A stretch of 46,962 nucleotides of DNA from Clostridia bacterium (GTDB lineage Bacteria; Bacillota; Clostridia; UBA1212; UBA1255): assembly GCA_017517275.1 (NCBI GenBank), contig JAFWZX010000008.1:1-46962 (forward strand), read 5' to 3'. The notes beneath the pieces were generated by a model. It made no database searches, had not been told where the DNA came from, and saw nothing but the letters and a program-made list of their open reading frames with translations. This document shows, one piece after another, positions 8,163 through 15,120 of this stretch. The position numbers were made by a program, and so were the translations under genes. The stretch's first letter is position 1, and every line of letters starts with the position of its first letter.

Positions 8163-8477
8163 CTACATCCTCTCTTTCATCATTCTTTTAAATTCAATCA
8201 AATTTAAAATCTCCTGTTGATCAGCTTCATCCAATGCTCCAAATCTACGAGCAAACATCTGTACAGGCATCTCTGTGCTTCTTCCGTTCAATAATTCATC
8301 TGCAGGGATTTTAAATAACTCACTAAACTTGCCCAATTCATCCGCAGATACTTTTCTCTTCCCTGATTCAATCTCTACAATCGCAGTGCGATTAACGCCC
8401 AAAAACTTAGCCACATAATCTTGTGACAAGTGAAGTTCTGTTCTTGCTTCTTTTATCCTCTCGTATAATGCTCTCAT
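8163..8477 (-). CDS. XRE-family transcriptional regulator
   Basis: This is a 104-aa repressor-type protein with an N-terminal HTH_3 domain (residues about 6-60: LSQDYVAKFLGVNRTAIVEIE, then SGKR and an acidic helix). Its C-terminal tail of about 40 aa is helical and rich in Met. It is followed by the ImmA/IrrE-Fic gene after one base. XRE plus ImmA/IrrE pairs are classic switches in which the peptidase destroys the repressor. An AAGGAGG-type site lies 8 nt before the ATG. The promoter and a perfect palindrome upstream point to autoregulation. It is the first gene of the presumed XRE-Fic-qatABCD transcript. Confidence 0.88.
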   Translation of the reverse strand: MRALYERIKEARTELHLSQDYVAKFLGVNRTAIVEIESGKRKVSADELGKFSELFKIPADELLNGRSTEMPVQMFARRFGALDEADQQEILNLIEFKRMMKERM

Positions 8478-8512
8478 GACATATTCCTCCTTCTATGCAT
8501 GCCTACGCATAT

Positions 8513-8541
8513 ATTATAGTACGCAAAGAAAGATTTTTCAA
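8513..8541 (-). promoter_or_regulatory. Promoter of the XRE-Fic-qat operon
   Basis: On the minus strand a -35 TTGAAA (8541-8536) and a -10 TATAAT (8518-8513) are separated by exactly 17 nt. The start site should fall near 8506, about 30 nt before the XRE start codon. Confidence 0.8.
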
Positions 8542-8542
8542 C

Positions 8543-8571
8543 ACAAAATGTTGGATTTTCCAACATTTTGT
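8543..8571. promoter_or_regulatory. Perfect inverted repeat, probable operator
   Basis: ACAAAATGTTGGA (8543-8555) and TCCAACATTTTGT (8559-8571) form a perfect 13-bp inverted repeat with a 3-nt spacer. It ends one base upstream of the -35 of the XRE promoter. A weaker TATGC...GCATA repeat overlaps the start region near 8494-8511. The position fits binding by the XRE dimer. A role as a terminator is less likely because no coding gene precedes it. Confidence 0.65.
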
Positions 8572-8644
8572 TTCTGCCTTATTTATTGCTTGCTCTATAA
8601 ATTTCAATTCATTAGCCACGCCACAGCCCCAAATCCTTAATTTT

Positions 8645-8662
8645 TTGGCTTAAATTTGGCTT
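8645..8662. repeat. Tandem TTGGCTTAAA repeats near the island end
   Basis: TTGGCTTAAA occurs at 8645-8654 and again at about 8656-8665, separated by one or two bases. It lies about 60-80 nt inside the island end. Short direct repeats at this distance resemble arm-type binding sites of tyrosine recombinases. Only two copies are visible and no integrase lies nearby. Confidence 0.35.
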
Positions 8663-8765
8663 AAAAATCCACTTTCAAACTCCCACAACCCACGATTTTC
8701 CGCACTTTTTTAAAAAACAACTTCTTGCCGTGGCAAACCATGAGCACTTTTATCTTCTCTTTCAT
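8661..8765 (-). pseudogene. Low-molecular-weight protein tyrosine phosphatase, 5' fragment cut by island
   Basis: Sixteen nt after the ASKHA gene stop an ATG opens the frame MKEKIKVLMVCHG, which matches the start of LMW-PTP (VLFVCxGNICRSP). The catalytic Cys-x5-Arg-Ser loop should follow, but directly after the CACGGCAA bases the frame changes to an unrelated lysine-rich tail and stops at 8661. Thus the gene is interrupted in its active-site codons. The rest of the phosphatase is presumably beyond the other end of the island, outside the window. AAGGA overlaps the upstream stop region, so the gene belonged to the flavodiiron/ASKHA operon. Confidence 0.7.
8725..8736. other. Putative attachment-site core of the island
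   Basis: TTGCC-GT-GGCAA (8725-8736) has 5-bp inverted arms around a 2-bp centre. Minus-strand sequence to its right matches phosphatase codons, and sequence to its left does not. Tyrosine recombinase core sites often have this short inverted-arm form inside a conserved coding motif. The precise crossover cannot be set without the other junction. Confidence 0.5.
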
Positions 8766-8781
8766 AAGTTCTCAAATCCTT

Positions 8782-10296
8782 TCAGAAGCCCATATAATCA
8801 ATAAATCTGCAATTAAACGTTTCAGAACTGTTAAGATCAACAGTCCGGCACAGATCGGCAATAGTATTTACTTCACGGTCCGCCTCAGAACGAGCAAGAT
8901 ATTTAACGGCCCCGCCGAATGCACTGTTTCCAACGTTAACCAGCTTCCCGCGCAAATCCGGATCAAACATGCCTATAGCCAATGCGCTCCGGATGTTCAT
9001 ATAAAAGCCAAAACCTCCCGCAATATATACTTTATTTACCTGACAAAGAGATATTCCCGCTTCATCACAAAGCGCTTCGAAGCCTGCTCTGATGGCACTT
9101 TTTGCCAATTGAAGAGCGCGCACATCCTGTTGAGTAATGGCAAGATTCCTTCCATTTTCTGCACAAGAATACACATAAGAGCCACAATCCATATAGCCCG
9201 TATCATCAATAATATTAAGCGTACGTAGTCCGGCAACCAAGTCGACAAGACCGCTTGCGCAGATTCCAAGAGCCGGCGCATCGCCGATTGTTTTACAAAC
9301 AGGAGTATATCCAATAAAATCCACCTTGCATACAGCGCCCTTTATCCCGCCTGTACCGGAGGATATTCCGGCGCCTTCCAAAGCCGGACCGGCAGCGGCT
9401 GAAGCTGCATAGAGTTTACTTCCGCACTTCTTACCTGTAAAAAGGATCATCTCTCCGTTTGTTCCTATATCTATAATCGCAAGAGGTTCTGAGTGGTTGA
9501 TAAGGTCTGTCAAAAAAGCACCTGACACAATGTCACTGCCAATAAAAGCCGATACAGAAGGAAACAAAATAATATTTTCAATACACAAACCAACGTCGCT
9601 GCCCTTCAGACGCTTCATGTCGGTAAATTCAGGAGTAAAAGGATAGATGCCAATCTTTTCCGGTGAAACGCCGCAAAAAATATGTAACATCGTTGTATTT
9701 CCCACCACTACCATTTTATCGGGGTAGCAATCTGAAGGTAATCCACTTGTAAGACAAGAAAGCATCTGCGAAATTGTTTCAAGCAACGAATTTTGCAGAT
9801 CAGCAAGCCGGCCCGAGGCGGCGTGACTTATTCTGCTCAAAACATCAGCACCGTAACTTGCCTGAGGGTTGTGTTCCGTCACTGTTTTAACAATTTTCGC
9901 ACCGGAGCTTGATACAAAGATCAACCCGCATGCCAACGTAGTAGTGCCTATATCAAGCGCCACAGCATAATACTCCTGTAAAGAAAAATCATTAACATCT
10001 ATGAGAAAATCCGTAAGGCCATTTTCTTCTGTAAAAGCAAGTTGAATAACAGCTTCTTCGTTGGAACAAATAGCTTTGCAAGACAAAATGGTACCGTCTT
10101 TATCCGGTACCACCTGCTTTGACAAGGAACTATCCAAATAGAAACTCCCCGATAGTACCTTTACTCTACACTTGCCGCATGTGCCTCTGCCGCCACAGGC
10201 AGCCTGTACCTGCATTCCGATACCCGCAAGATATTCCGACAATCTTTTGCCTACCGCTTCCGGGGGGATTTTCACAGTAAAATGCACGTTATCCAT
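8782..10296 (-). CDS. Ferredoxin-ASKHA protein, RACo/RamA-like activator
   Basis: This 504-aa protein has an N-terminal 2Fe-2S ferredoxin domain (C34, C40, C43 in CGGRGTCGKC, and C73) followed by an ASKHA ATPase-like domain of the DUF4445 type (ALDIGTTT near residue 113 and IIDIGTNGE in the second half). Relatives reductively reactivate corrinoid proteins using ATP. At 504 aa it is shorter than typical RACo/RamA (about 600-650 aa), missing part of the linker between the domains. No corrinoid protein or methyltransferase is nearby, so the partner is unknown. It lies 21 nt after the flavodiiron gene and was followed by the now disrupted phosphatase. Confidence 0.83.
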   Translation of the reverse strand: MDNVHFTVKIPPEAVGKRLSEYLAGIGMQVQAACGGRGTCGKCRVKVLSGSFYLDSSLSKQVVPDKDGTILSCKAICSNEEAVIQLAFTEENGLTDFLIDVNDFSLQEYYAVALDIGTTTLACGLIFVSSSGAKIVKTVTEHNPQASYGADVLSRISHAASGRLADLQNSLLETISQMLSCLTSGLPSDCYPDKMVVVGNTTMLHIFCGVSPEKIGIYPFTPEFTDMKRLKGSDVGLCIENIILFPSVSAFIGSDIVSGAFLTDLINHSEPLAIIDIGTNGEMILFTGKKCGSKLYAASAAAGPALEGAGISSGTGGIKGAVCKVDFIGYTPVCKTIGDAPALGICASGLVDLVAGLRTLNIIDDTGYMDCGSYVYSCAENGRNLAITQQDVRALQLAKSAIRAGFEALCDEAGISLCQVNKVYIAGGFGFYMNIRSALAIGMFDPDLRGKLVNVGNSAFGGAVKYLARSEADREVNTIADLCRTVDLNSSETFNCRFIDYMGF

Positions 10297-10317
10297 AGTA
10301 AAGCCTTATTTATCAAA

Positions 10318-12105
10318 TTATATCTCTTCAAAATCAGAAACGCCGTGTTTACAAAGCGGACAAACAAAATCTTCAGGGAGATTATCACCCTCATAGATAT
10401 ATCCGCAAATCTTACAAACGTATCCCTTTTTGCCGGCTGTTTGGGGCTTAGGCTTAACGTTGTTCTGGTAAAACGTGTAAGTCATCGTCTCCTTATCCGA
10501 CATAACGCGAGCCTCCGTAACGGAACAAATAAACATGCCATGTGTATCAAGATCAATATATTGTTCCACCTTAAGTGACATAAAGGAATTAATATGTCGA
10601 GGAAGAAATGCAAGTCCGTTGTCGGAGCGGCCGGGATTGCACCCTTCAAATTTATCAACGTTTCTGCCCGAAACGAAGCCGAACTTTTCAAATACTGAAA
10701 ACGGCGCGTCAGTACTCAAACAATTTATGTTCATTTTACCTGTCTGCTTGATAACGTGATGAGAATAGTTTTCCTTGTTAATCGTAACAGCGATTCTGTT
10801 AGGAGTATTTGTTACCTGGGAGACAGTATTTACAATAAGACCGTTATCCTTCTTGCCATCGTTGGAAGTAACAACGTATAATCCGTATCCTATATTGAAA
10901 AGAGCTGTCATATCATTTTTGTTTGCAGTAGAATCCTGTCTGGCAAGATATTCCATGCAAAGCTCGTCAGCAAGAGCATTAAGTTCGCCAAGACTGCTTT
11001 CGCTGAGAGCAGAATTAATTTTCACAGTCGTTGCAGTAAAAGCAAGATTTTTACATTTTTCAAGCATGCCTTTCATCACTTTTGCTGCCATTGGAGCCCA
11101 CGTGCCGTTTTCAATGAGAGCAACGGTGCGGTTACTAAAGTTTCTCTCAGTCAGATGATCAATAAACTCGCGCATAAAAGGGAAAATATCAGCATTATAC
11201 GTTGTAGTTGCAAGTACCAACTTGCTGTAACGGAAAGCGTCGCTTGTTGCAAGCGCCATATCGCAGCGGGCAAGGTCATGGACAACTACCTTCGGACAGC
11301 CCTTCTCCGTCAGCTTCTCCGCCAATTGGAAAACGGCCTTCTTCGTGTTGCCATAGACGGAAGTATAAGCAATAACAATGCCTTCTTCCTCCGGCTGATA
11401 GCCTGACCAAATGTTATAAAGGTTAAGATAATATCCAAGATTCTCAGTAAGTACCGGTCCGTGGAGAGGACAGATAGTCTGAATATCAAGACCTGCAGCT
11501 TTCTTTAAAAGAGCCTGAACTTGATTTCCGTATTTTCCGACGATACCGATGTAATAGCGTCTTGCCTCGTCTGCCCAAGGTTCAGCCGCATCATACGCAC
11601 CAAATTTGCCGAATCCGTCAGCCGAAAAAAGTACTTTATCCGTGCTGTCATACGTTACTATTACCTCCGGCCAATGAACCATCGGTGCCGTAACAAAGGT
11701 CAGGGTGTGGTTACCCAGACAAAGCACGTCTCCGTCTCCTACAACGATTCTGTTATCTGCAAAATCAGTTCCGAAGAAGTTCTTCATCATCTGAAAAGCC
11801 TTTTGTGATGATACGATGGTGGCCTTCGGATATGCCTTTGCAAAATTCATTATATTTGCAGAGTGATCCGGCTCCATATGTTGAACAATTAAATAGTCGG
11901 GAGTTCTGCCGTTTAACGTATTTTGAATGTTATCAAGCCATTCATGTGAAAAGTTTGCATCAACCGTATCCATGATAGCAATCTCACTGTCGATAATTGC
12001 GTATGAGTTATAAGACATACCGTTTGGCACAACGTATTGTCCTTCAAATAAATCAATCTTGCGGTCAATGACTCCAATATATTTAATATCATTCGTTATG
12101 TTCAT
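10318..12105 (-). CDS. Flavodiiron protein with flavin reductase and rubredoxin domains
   Basis: This 595-aa four-module protein is predicted to reduce O2 to water (or NO to N2O) in the cytoplasm. Module 1 (about 1-235) is the metallo-beta-lactamase-like diiron core with H76, E78, D80 and H81 (HMEPDH), H144, D163 and H215. Module 2 (about 242-390) is a flavodoxin with FMN loop TSVYGNT. Module 3 (about 400-540) resembles a flavin reductase (FMN-binding split barrel). Module 4 (about 558-595) is rubredoxin with C564, C567, C582 and C585 (CKICGY, CPLCK). Fusion of the electron-carrier modules suggests a self-contained electron path. A good SD and an 11-nt gap from the upstream SGNH gene show an operon. 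Confidence 0.92.
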   Translation of the reverse strand: MNITNDIKYIGVIDRKIDLFEGQYVVPNGMSYNSYAIIDSEIAIMDTVDANFSHEWLDNIQNTLNGRTPDYLIVQHMEPDHSANIMNFAKAYPKATIVSSQKAFQMMKNFFGTDFADNRIVVGDGDVLCLGNHTLTFVTAPMVHWPEVIVTYDSTDKVLFSADGFGKFGAYDAAEPWADEARRYYIGIVGKYGNQVQALLKKAAGLDIQTICPLHGPVLTENLGYYLNLYNIWSGYQPEEEGIVIAYTSVYGNTKKAVFQLAEKLTEKGCPKVVVHDLARCDMALATSDAFRYSKLVLATTTYNADIFPFMREFIDHLTERNFSNRTVALIENGTWAPMAAKVMKGMLEKCKNLAFTATTVKINSALSESSLGELNALADELCMEYLARQDSTANKNDMTALFNIGYGLYVVTSNDGKKDNGLIVNTVSQVTNTPNRIAVTINKENYSHHVIKQTGKMNINCLSTDAPFSVFEKFGFVSGRNVDKFEGCNPGRSDNGLAFLPRHINSFMSLKVEQYIDLDTHGMFICSVTEARVMSDKETMTYTFYQNNVKPKPQTAGKKGYVCKICGYIYEGDNLPEDFVCPLCKHGVSDFEEI

Positions 12106-12116
12106 TTTATATCACC

Positions 12117-12668
12117 TCATAATTTATTATTGCCTAATGCATGATTTTTTATTGTGTTCCATATAATCTCCGCCGCAAAAGTAGCTCCTGCTAAAGAGGC
12201 GTGACCTCCGTCCGGACCGTACATATTAACCTCGGGATGTGCATGCAGATATGGCCACCACATCTCGCCAACCGGTGCTAAGAGTGCACCCAGACTGTCC
12301 GCAGTCTGATGAAAAAGAGACGTAATCTCATATTGCATATGTTCTTCCCATTTTTGAGCCCAGGTCATATACAAAACCAACGTAGAGCCGGCTTCCTTTG
12401 CCCACTTATCAATAATGCTGCAAGCTTCTGCCATCTTACCGTCGATATTAAACGGATGTGTATGCTCCTGCAAGACAATATAGTCAAAACCACCATTTTT
12501 TATGTTATACGGCACGTCAGGCTCTTTTGTATGTTGATATAAAGTCCAACCGCCGTGCGCATTCATTATAGTGAAACATTCAATCCCGTCTTTTGATGCA
12601 AGCTGTGTTACCAAGCCGGGTACTTCATAATTAAAAATATGGCTATTGCCAACAAAGAGTACTTTCAT
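12117..12668 (-). CDS. SGNH/GDSL-type hydrolase
   Basis: This 183-aa cytoplasmic protein begins MKVLFVGNSH, giving block I with nucleophile S9. A second landmark is DYIVLQEH at about residues 62-69, and the C-terminal DGGHASLAG supplies the Asp-x-x-His catalytic pair. No signal peptide is present. SGNH enzymes hydrolyse esters of lipids, sugars or acyl groups; the substrate is not evident here. GGAGC precedes the ATG. It is the first gene of the operon with the flavodiiron and ASKHA proteins. A weak promoter with TTGATA lies upstream, within 12669-12725. Confidence 0.72.
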   Translation of the reverse strand: MKVLFVGNSHIFNYEVPGLVTQLASKDGIECFTIMNAHGGWTLYQHTKEPDVPYNIKNGGFDYIVLQEHTHPFNIDGKMAEACSIIDKWAKEAGSTLVLYMTWAQKWEEHMQYEITSLFHQTADSLGALLAPVGEMWWPYLHAHPEVNMYGPDGGHASLAGATFAAEIIWNTIKNHALGNNKL

Positions 12669-12868
12669 AACTGCTCCTTTCTACTCTTTGAATTATATAA
12701 TTATTTGCCTGGTGTGTCTATCAAAAAATGATGTAGAATGCAACCTACTTTCTGAAATTTATTCTGTTTTTATCTTCACGCTTTTTGTTTATACTTGATT
12801 TAATATATATTAAGCACATAGTGTAATACATCAATATTTATTTTAGAATATTACCGACCTGCTTTAAG

Positions 12869-12897
12869 TTGCAACACCCGGATATCAATGCTATAAT
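12869..12897 (+). promoter_or_regulatory. Promoter of the Dlt-like surface operon
   Basis: TTGCAA (12869-12874) and TATAAT (12892-12897) are 17 nt apart, about 45 nt before the first start codon at 12944. The rest of the 275-nt divergent gap (12669-12868) is AT-rich with no other clear element. Confidence 0.7.
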
Positions 12898-12943
12898 GAA
12901 GAATGGTGTATTGCCACTAATAACAACGGAGATTATTTGACAA

Positions 12944-15109
12944 ATGACAAAGAAAAGCGAAGCAAAAAAGAAAAAGAAGAAAAGTCAGAAGCCATTTCAC
13001 ATTATAATAATTTTAATATTAGTGATAGTGGCCGCATTAGTGATTTTCAATGAATACAACTATAGAGGAGTTCATAAGTCAATTGCGCTGGAATTGGGAT
13101 CATCGATTCCAGAAGCAACCGCTTTTGCAAAAAATAAAGACACGAAGGAAGATATACAGTATGTAACTGATATTTCAACAATCAGTATAAAAAAGGAAGG
13201 TACATATAAAATAACCGTAAAAGTCGGCAAAAGAGAGCTGGACGTAAAGTTCAAAGTAAAAGACACTGTTGCCCCTACTGCCGATAAAAAAATCGTAACT
13301 ATCGGAACCAAAGATACGATAACTCCCGATAAGCTTGTTGAAAACGTTACCGACGCAGGACTTGTTTCCATATCGTGGAAAAAAGCGCCTGATTTCGGAG
13401 TAATCGGCGATTACAACGTTTTCCTGACACTCAAAGATGAAGCCGGCAATAAAACAAAAATAAATACAACCGTAAAAATTCGCGACGTATATGACGAACT
13501 TGAGATTGAAGCAAATAGCGATGGCACCGTTCCCGAAGCTAACGATTACTTCCTTTTTGATACAACAGAAGCAGAATACGTAGGTAATTTATCAAACGTA
13601 AAAACAGATAAGCCGGGTATATATCCCGTAACTCTTGTCATAAACGGCAAAGAATATTCTTCAAAAATTAAAGTTACCGATACTACTCCGCCTGTTGTAA
13701 CCACCTCCGCTAAGGTCATTTTAAAAGATTCGGCTGCCCCCGACGCGCTTTCTTTCATTGAATCCGTCACAGAACTCACAGGCGCCGTTACCGCAGTATA
13801 CGAAACCCCAATAGATACAACAACTGCCGGTGAAAAAAGCGGGAAAATCGTTGTATCAGACTCGTCCGGCAATAAAACGGTGGTGTCAATCACATACATT
13901 GTATCGGAGTTTGAATCTGTAACAATCGAAGCAGATGAACTGCCGATTATACCTGAGAAAATTATAAAAAATTACCATTTATATAACAGTGTTAACCTGA
14001 TAGATGGTAATCTCCACCCGGAAACGTTAGGTGCTTGCGAATTGGTTTTCGACGTAGACGGCTCGCGCCTTAGCGTGTATGTAACAGTAACAGACACCAA
14101 AGTGCCTGTTGCAGAGCCAAATCCCGTAAAAAGCTACGCCTGCTACCCGCTGGAGGCAGATCTGTTCGTAAAGAACATTCAAGACGGCTCTAAGGTAACG
14201 TGCTCCTTCCAGCAAAAGCCTGATTGGACAAAAGCAGGAACGCAAAACGTAGTTATCCTTCTTACTGACGAAGCAGGAAACAAAAATACCGTTACTACAA
14301 CCGTTACCTTAGAAAAAGACTCTACGCCGCCTGTCATCACCGGTTTACTTGACAGATTTACGTATCTCGACGAAGCAGTAGCATACTTAAAAGAAATCCG
14401 TGCAACGGATAATGTAGATAAAAACGTTAATATCCAAGTAGTTTCAGACCTTAATATACATAAGTTAGGAAAGTATAACGTGACTTTCATAGCAACAGAT
14501 ATGGCAGGTAATACCACAAAGGCCTCCACAACCTTCACAGTTATAGAATCCACCGTTACAGATGAAGACATCAAGGAGTTGGCAAATAAAGTTCTGTATG
14601 GTTCAGACGGTACCGCCGGTATTATAAACGACACAATGACAACAGCAGAAAAAGCCTCCGCCATATTTGACTGGTGTAATAAGAAAATCAAATACGTAGG
14701 CGACAATAACCATTCAGATTGGAGACTTGCCGCAAAGCGCGGTTTTGAAAAAAAGAGCGGTGACTGTTATACGTTCTACGCAGTATCAAGAGCACTGTTA
14801 GAACAGCTTGATAACGTTCAGCTACTTGAGATCAGACGCTACAGAGAAGCATCTACGCGTCACTATTGGCTACTTGTAAATATTATGAATACCGGATGGT
14901 ATCACTTTGACACCTGTAATCTCGGCCCGTGGATCTCTCCGGATCAGACAGGACCAAGATACAGATGTTTCATGGAGATAGACTCGAATCTTGTAAAATA
15001 TTCCGGCCGTTATTGGAGATACGACGACATATATCCCAACCGCAATAAAGAAGACGAAAATCTGTACCCTGATATCGCTACTAAAGAATTTATAGATCCT
15101 GAGAAATAA
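12944..15109 (+). CDS. Membrane-anchored Ig-like repeat/transglutaminase-like protein
   Basis: This 721-aa protein has a lysine-rich N-terminus, a single membrane anchor at about residues 18-36, and an extracytoplasmic remainder. About four HYR/Ig-like repeats follow; each opens near a VTDTTPP-type junction and closes with a D-E-A-G-N-K or D-S-S-G-N-K turn. Residues about 560-721 form a transglutaminase-like domain with a Cys-His-Asp triad: C608 in KSGDCYTFYA, H640 in STRHYWLL and D656 in WYHFDTC. Such domains can crosslink or cleave peptides at the envelope. It begins the operon and is 11 nt before the DltA-like gene, suggesting a role in the same surface structure. Confidence 0.8.
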   Translation: MTKKSEAKKKKKKSQKPFHIIIILILVIVAALVIFNEYNYRGVHKSIALELGSSIPEATAFAKNKDTKEDIQYVTDISTISIKKEGTYKITVKVGKRELDVKFKVKDTVAPTADKKIVTIGTKDTITPDKLVENVTDAGLVSISWKKAPDFGVIGDYNVFLTLKDEAGNKTKINTTVKIRDVYDELEIEANSDGTVPEANDYFLFDTTEAEYVGNLSNVKTDKPGIYPVTLVINGKEYSSKIKVTDTTPPVVTTSAKVILKDSAAPDALSFIESVTELTGAVTAVYETPIDTTTAGEKSGKIVVSDSSGNKTVVSITYIVSEFESVTIEADELPIIPEKIIKNYHLYNSVNLIDGNLHPETLGACELVFDVDGSRLSVYVTVTDTKVPVAEPNPVKSYACYPLEADLFVKNIQDGSKVTCSFQQKPDWTKAGTQNVVILLTDEAGNKNTVTTTVTLEKDSTPPVITGLLDRFTYLDEAVAYLKEIRATDNVDKNVNIQVVSDLNIHKLGKYNVTFIATDMAGNTTKASTTFTVIESTVTDEDIKELANKVLYGSDGTAGIINDTMTTAEKASAIFDWCNKKIKYVGDNNHSDWRLAAKRGFEKKSGDCYTFYAVSRALLEQLDNVQLLEIRRYREASTRHYWLLVNIMNTGWYHFDTCNLGPWISPDQTGPRYRCFMEIDSNLVKYSGRYWRYDDIYPNRNKEDENLYPDIATKEFIDPEK

Positions 15110-15120
15110 GAGAGGCATAT

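Noticed and set aside
8590..8660. 3' end of an integrase gene at the island end
   Set aside because: No tyrosine-recombinase motif (R-H-R-Y) appears in any frame; the stretch is non-coding apart from the truncated phosphatase tail.
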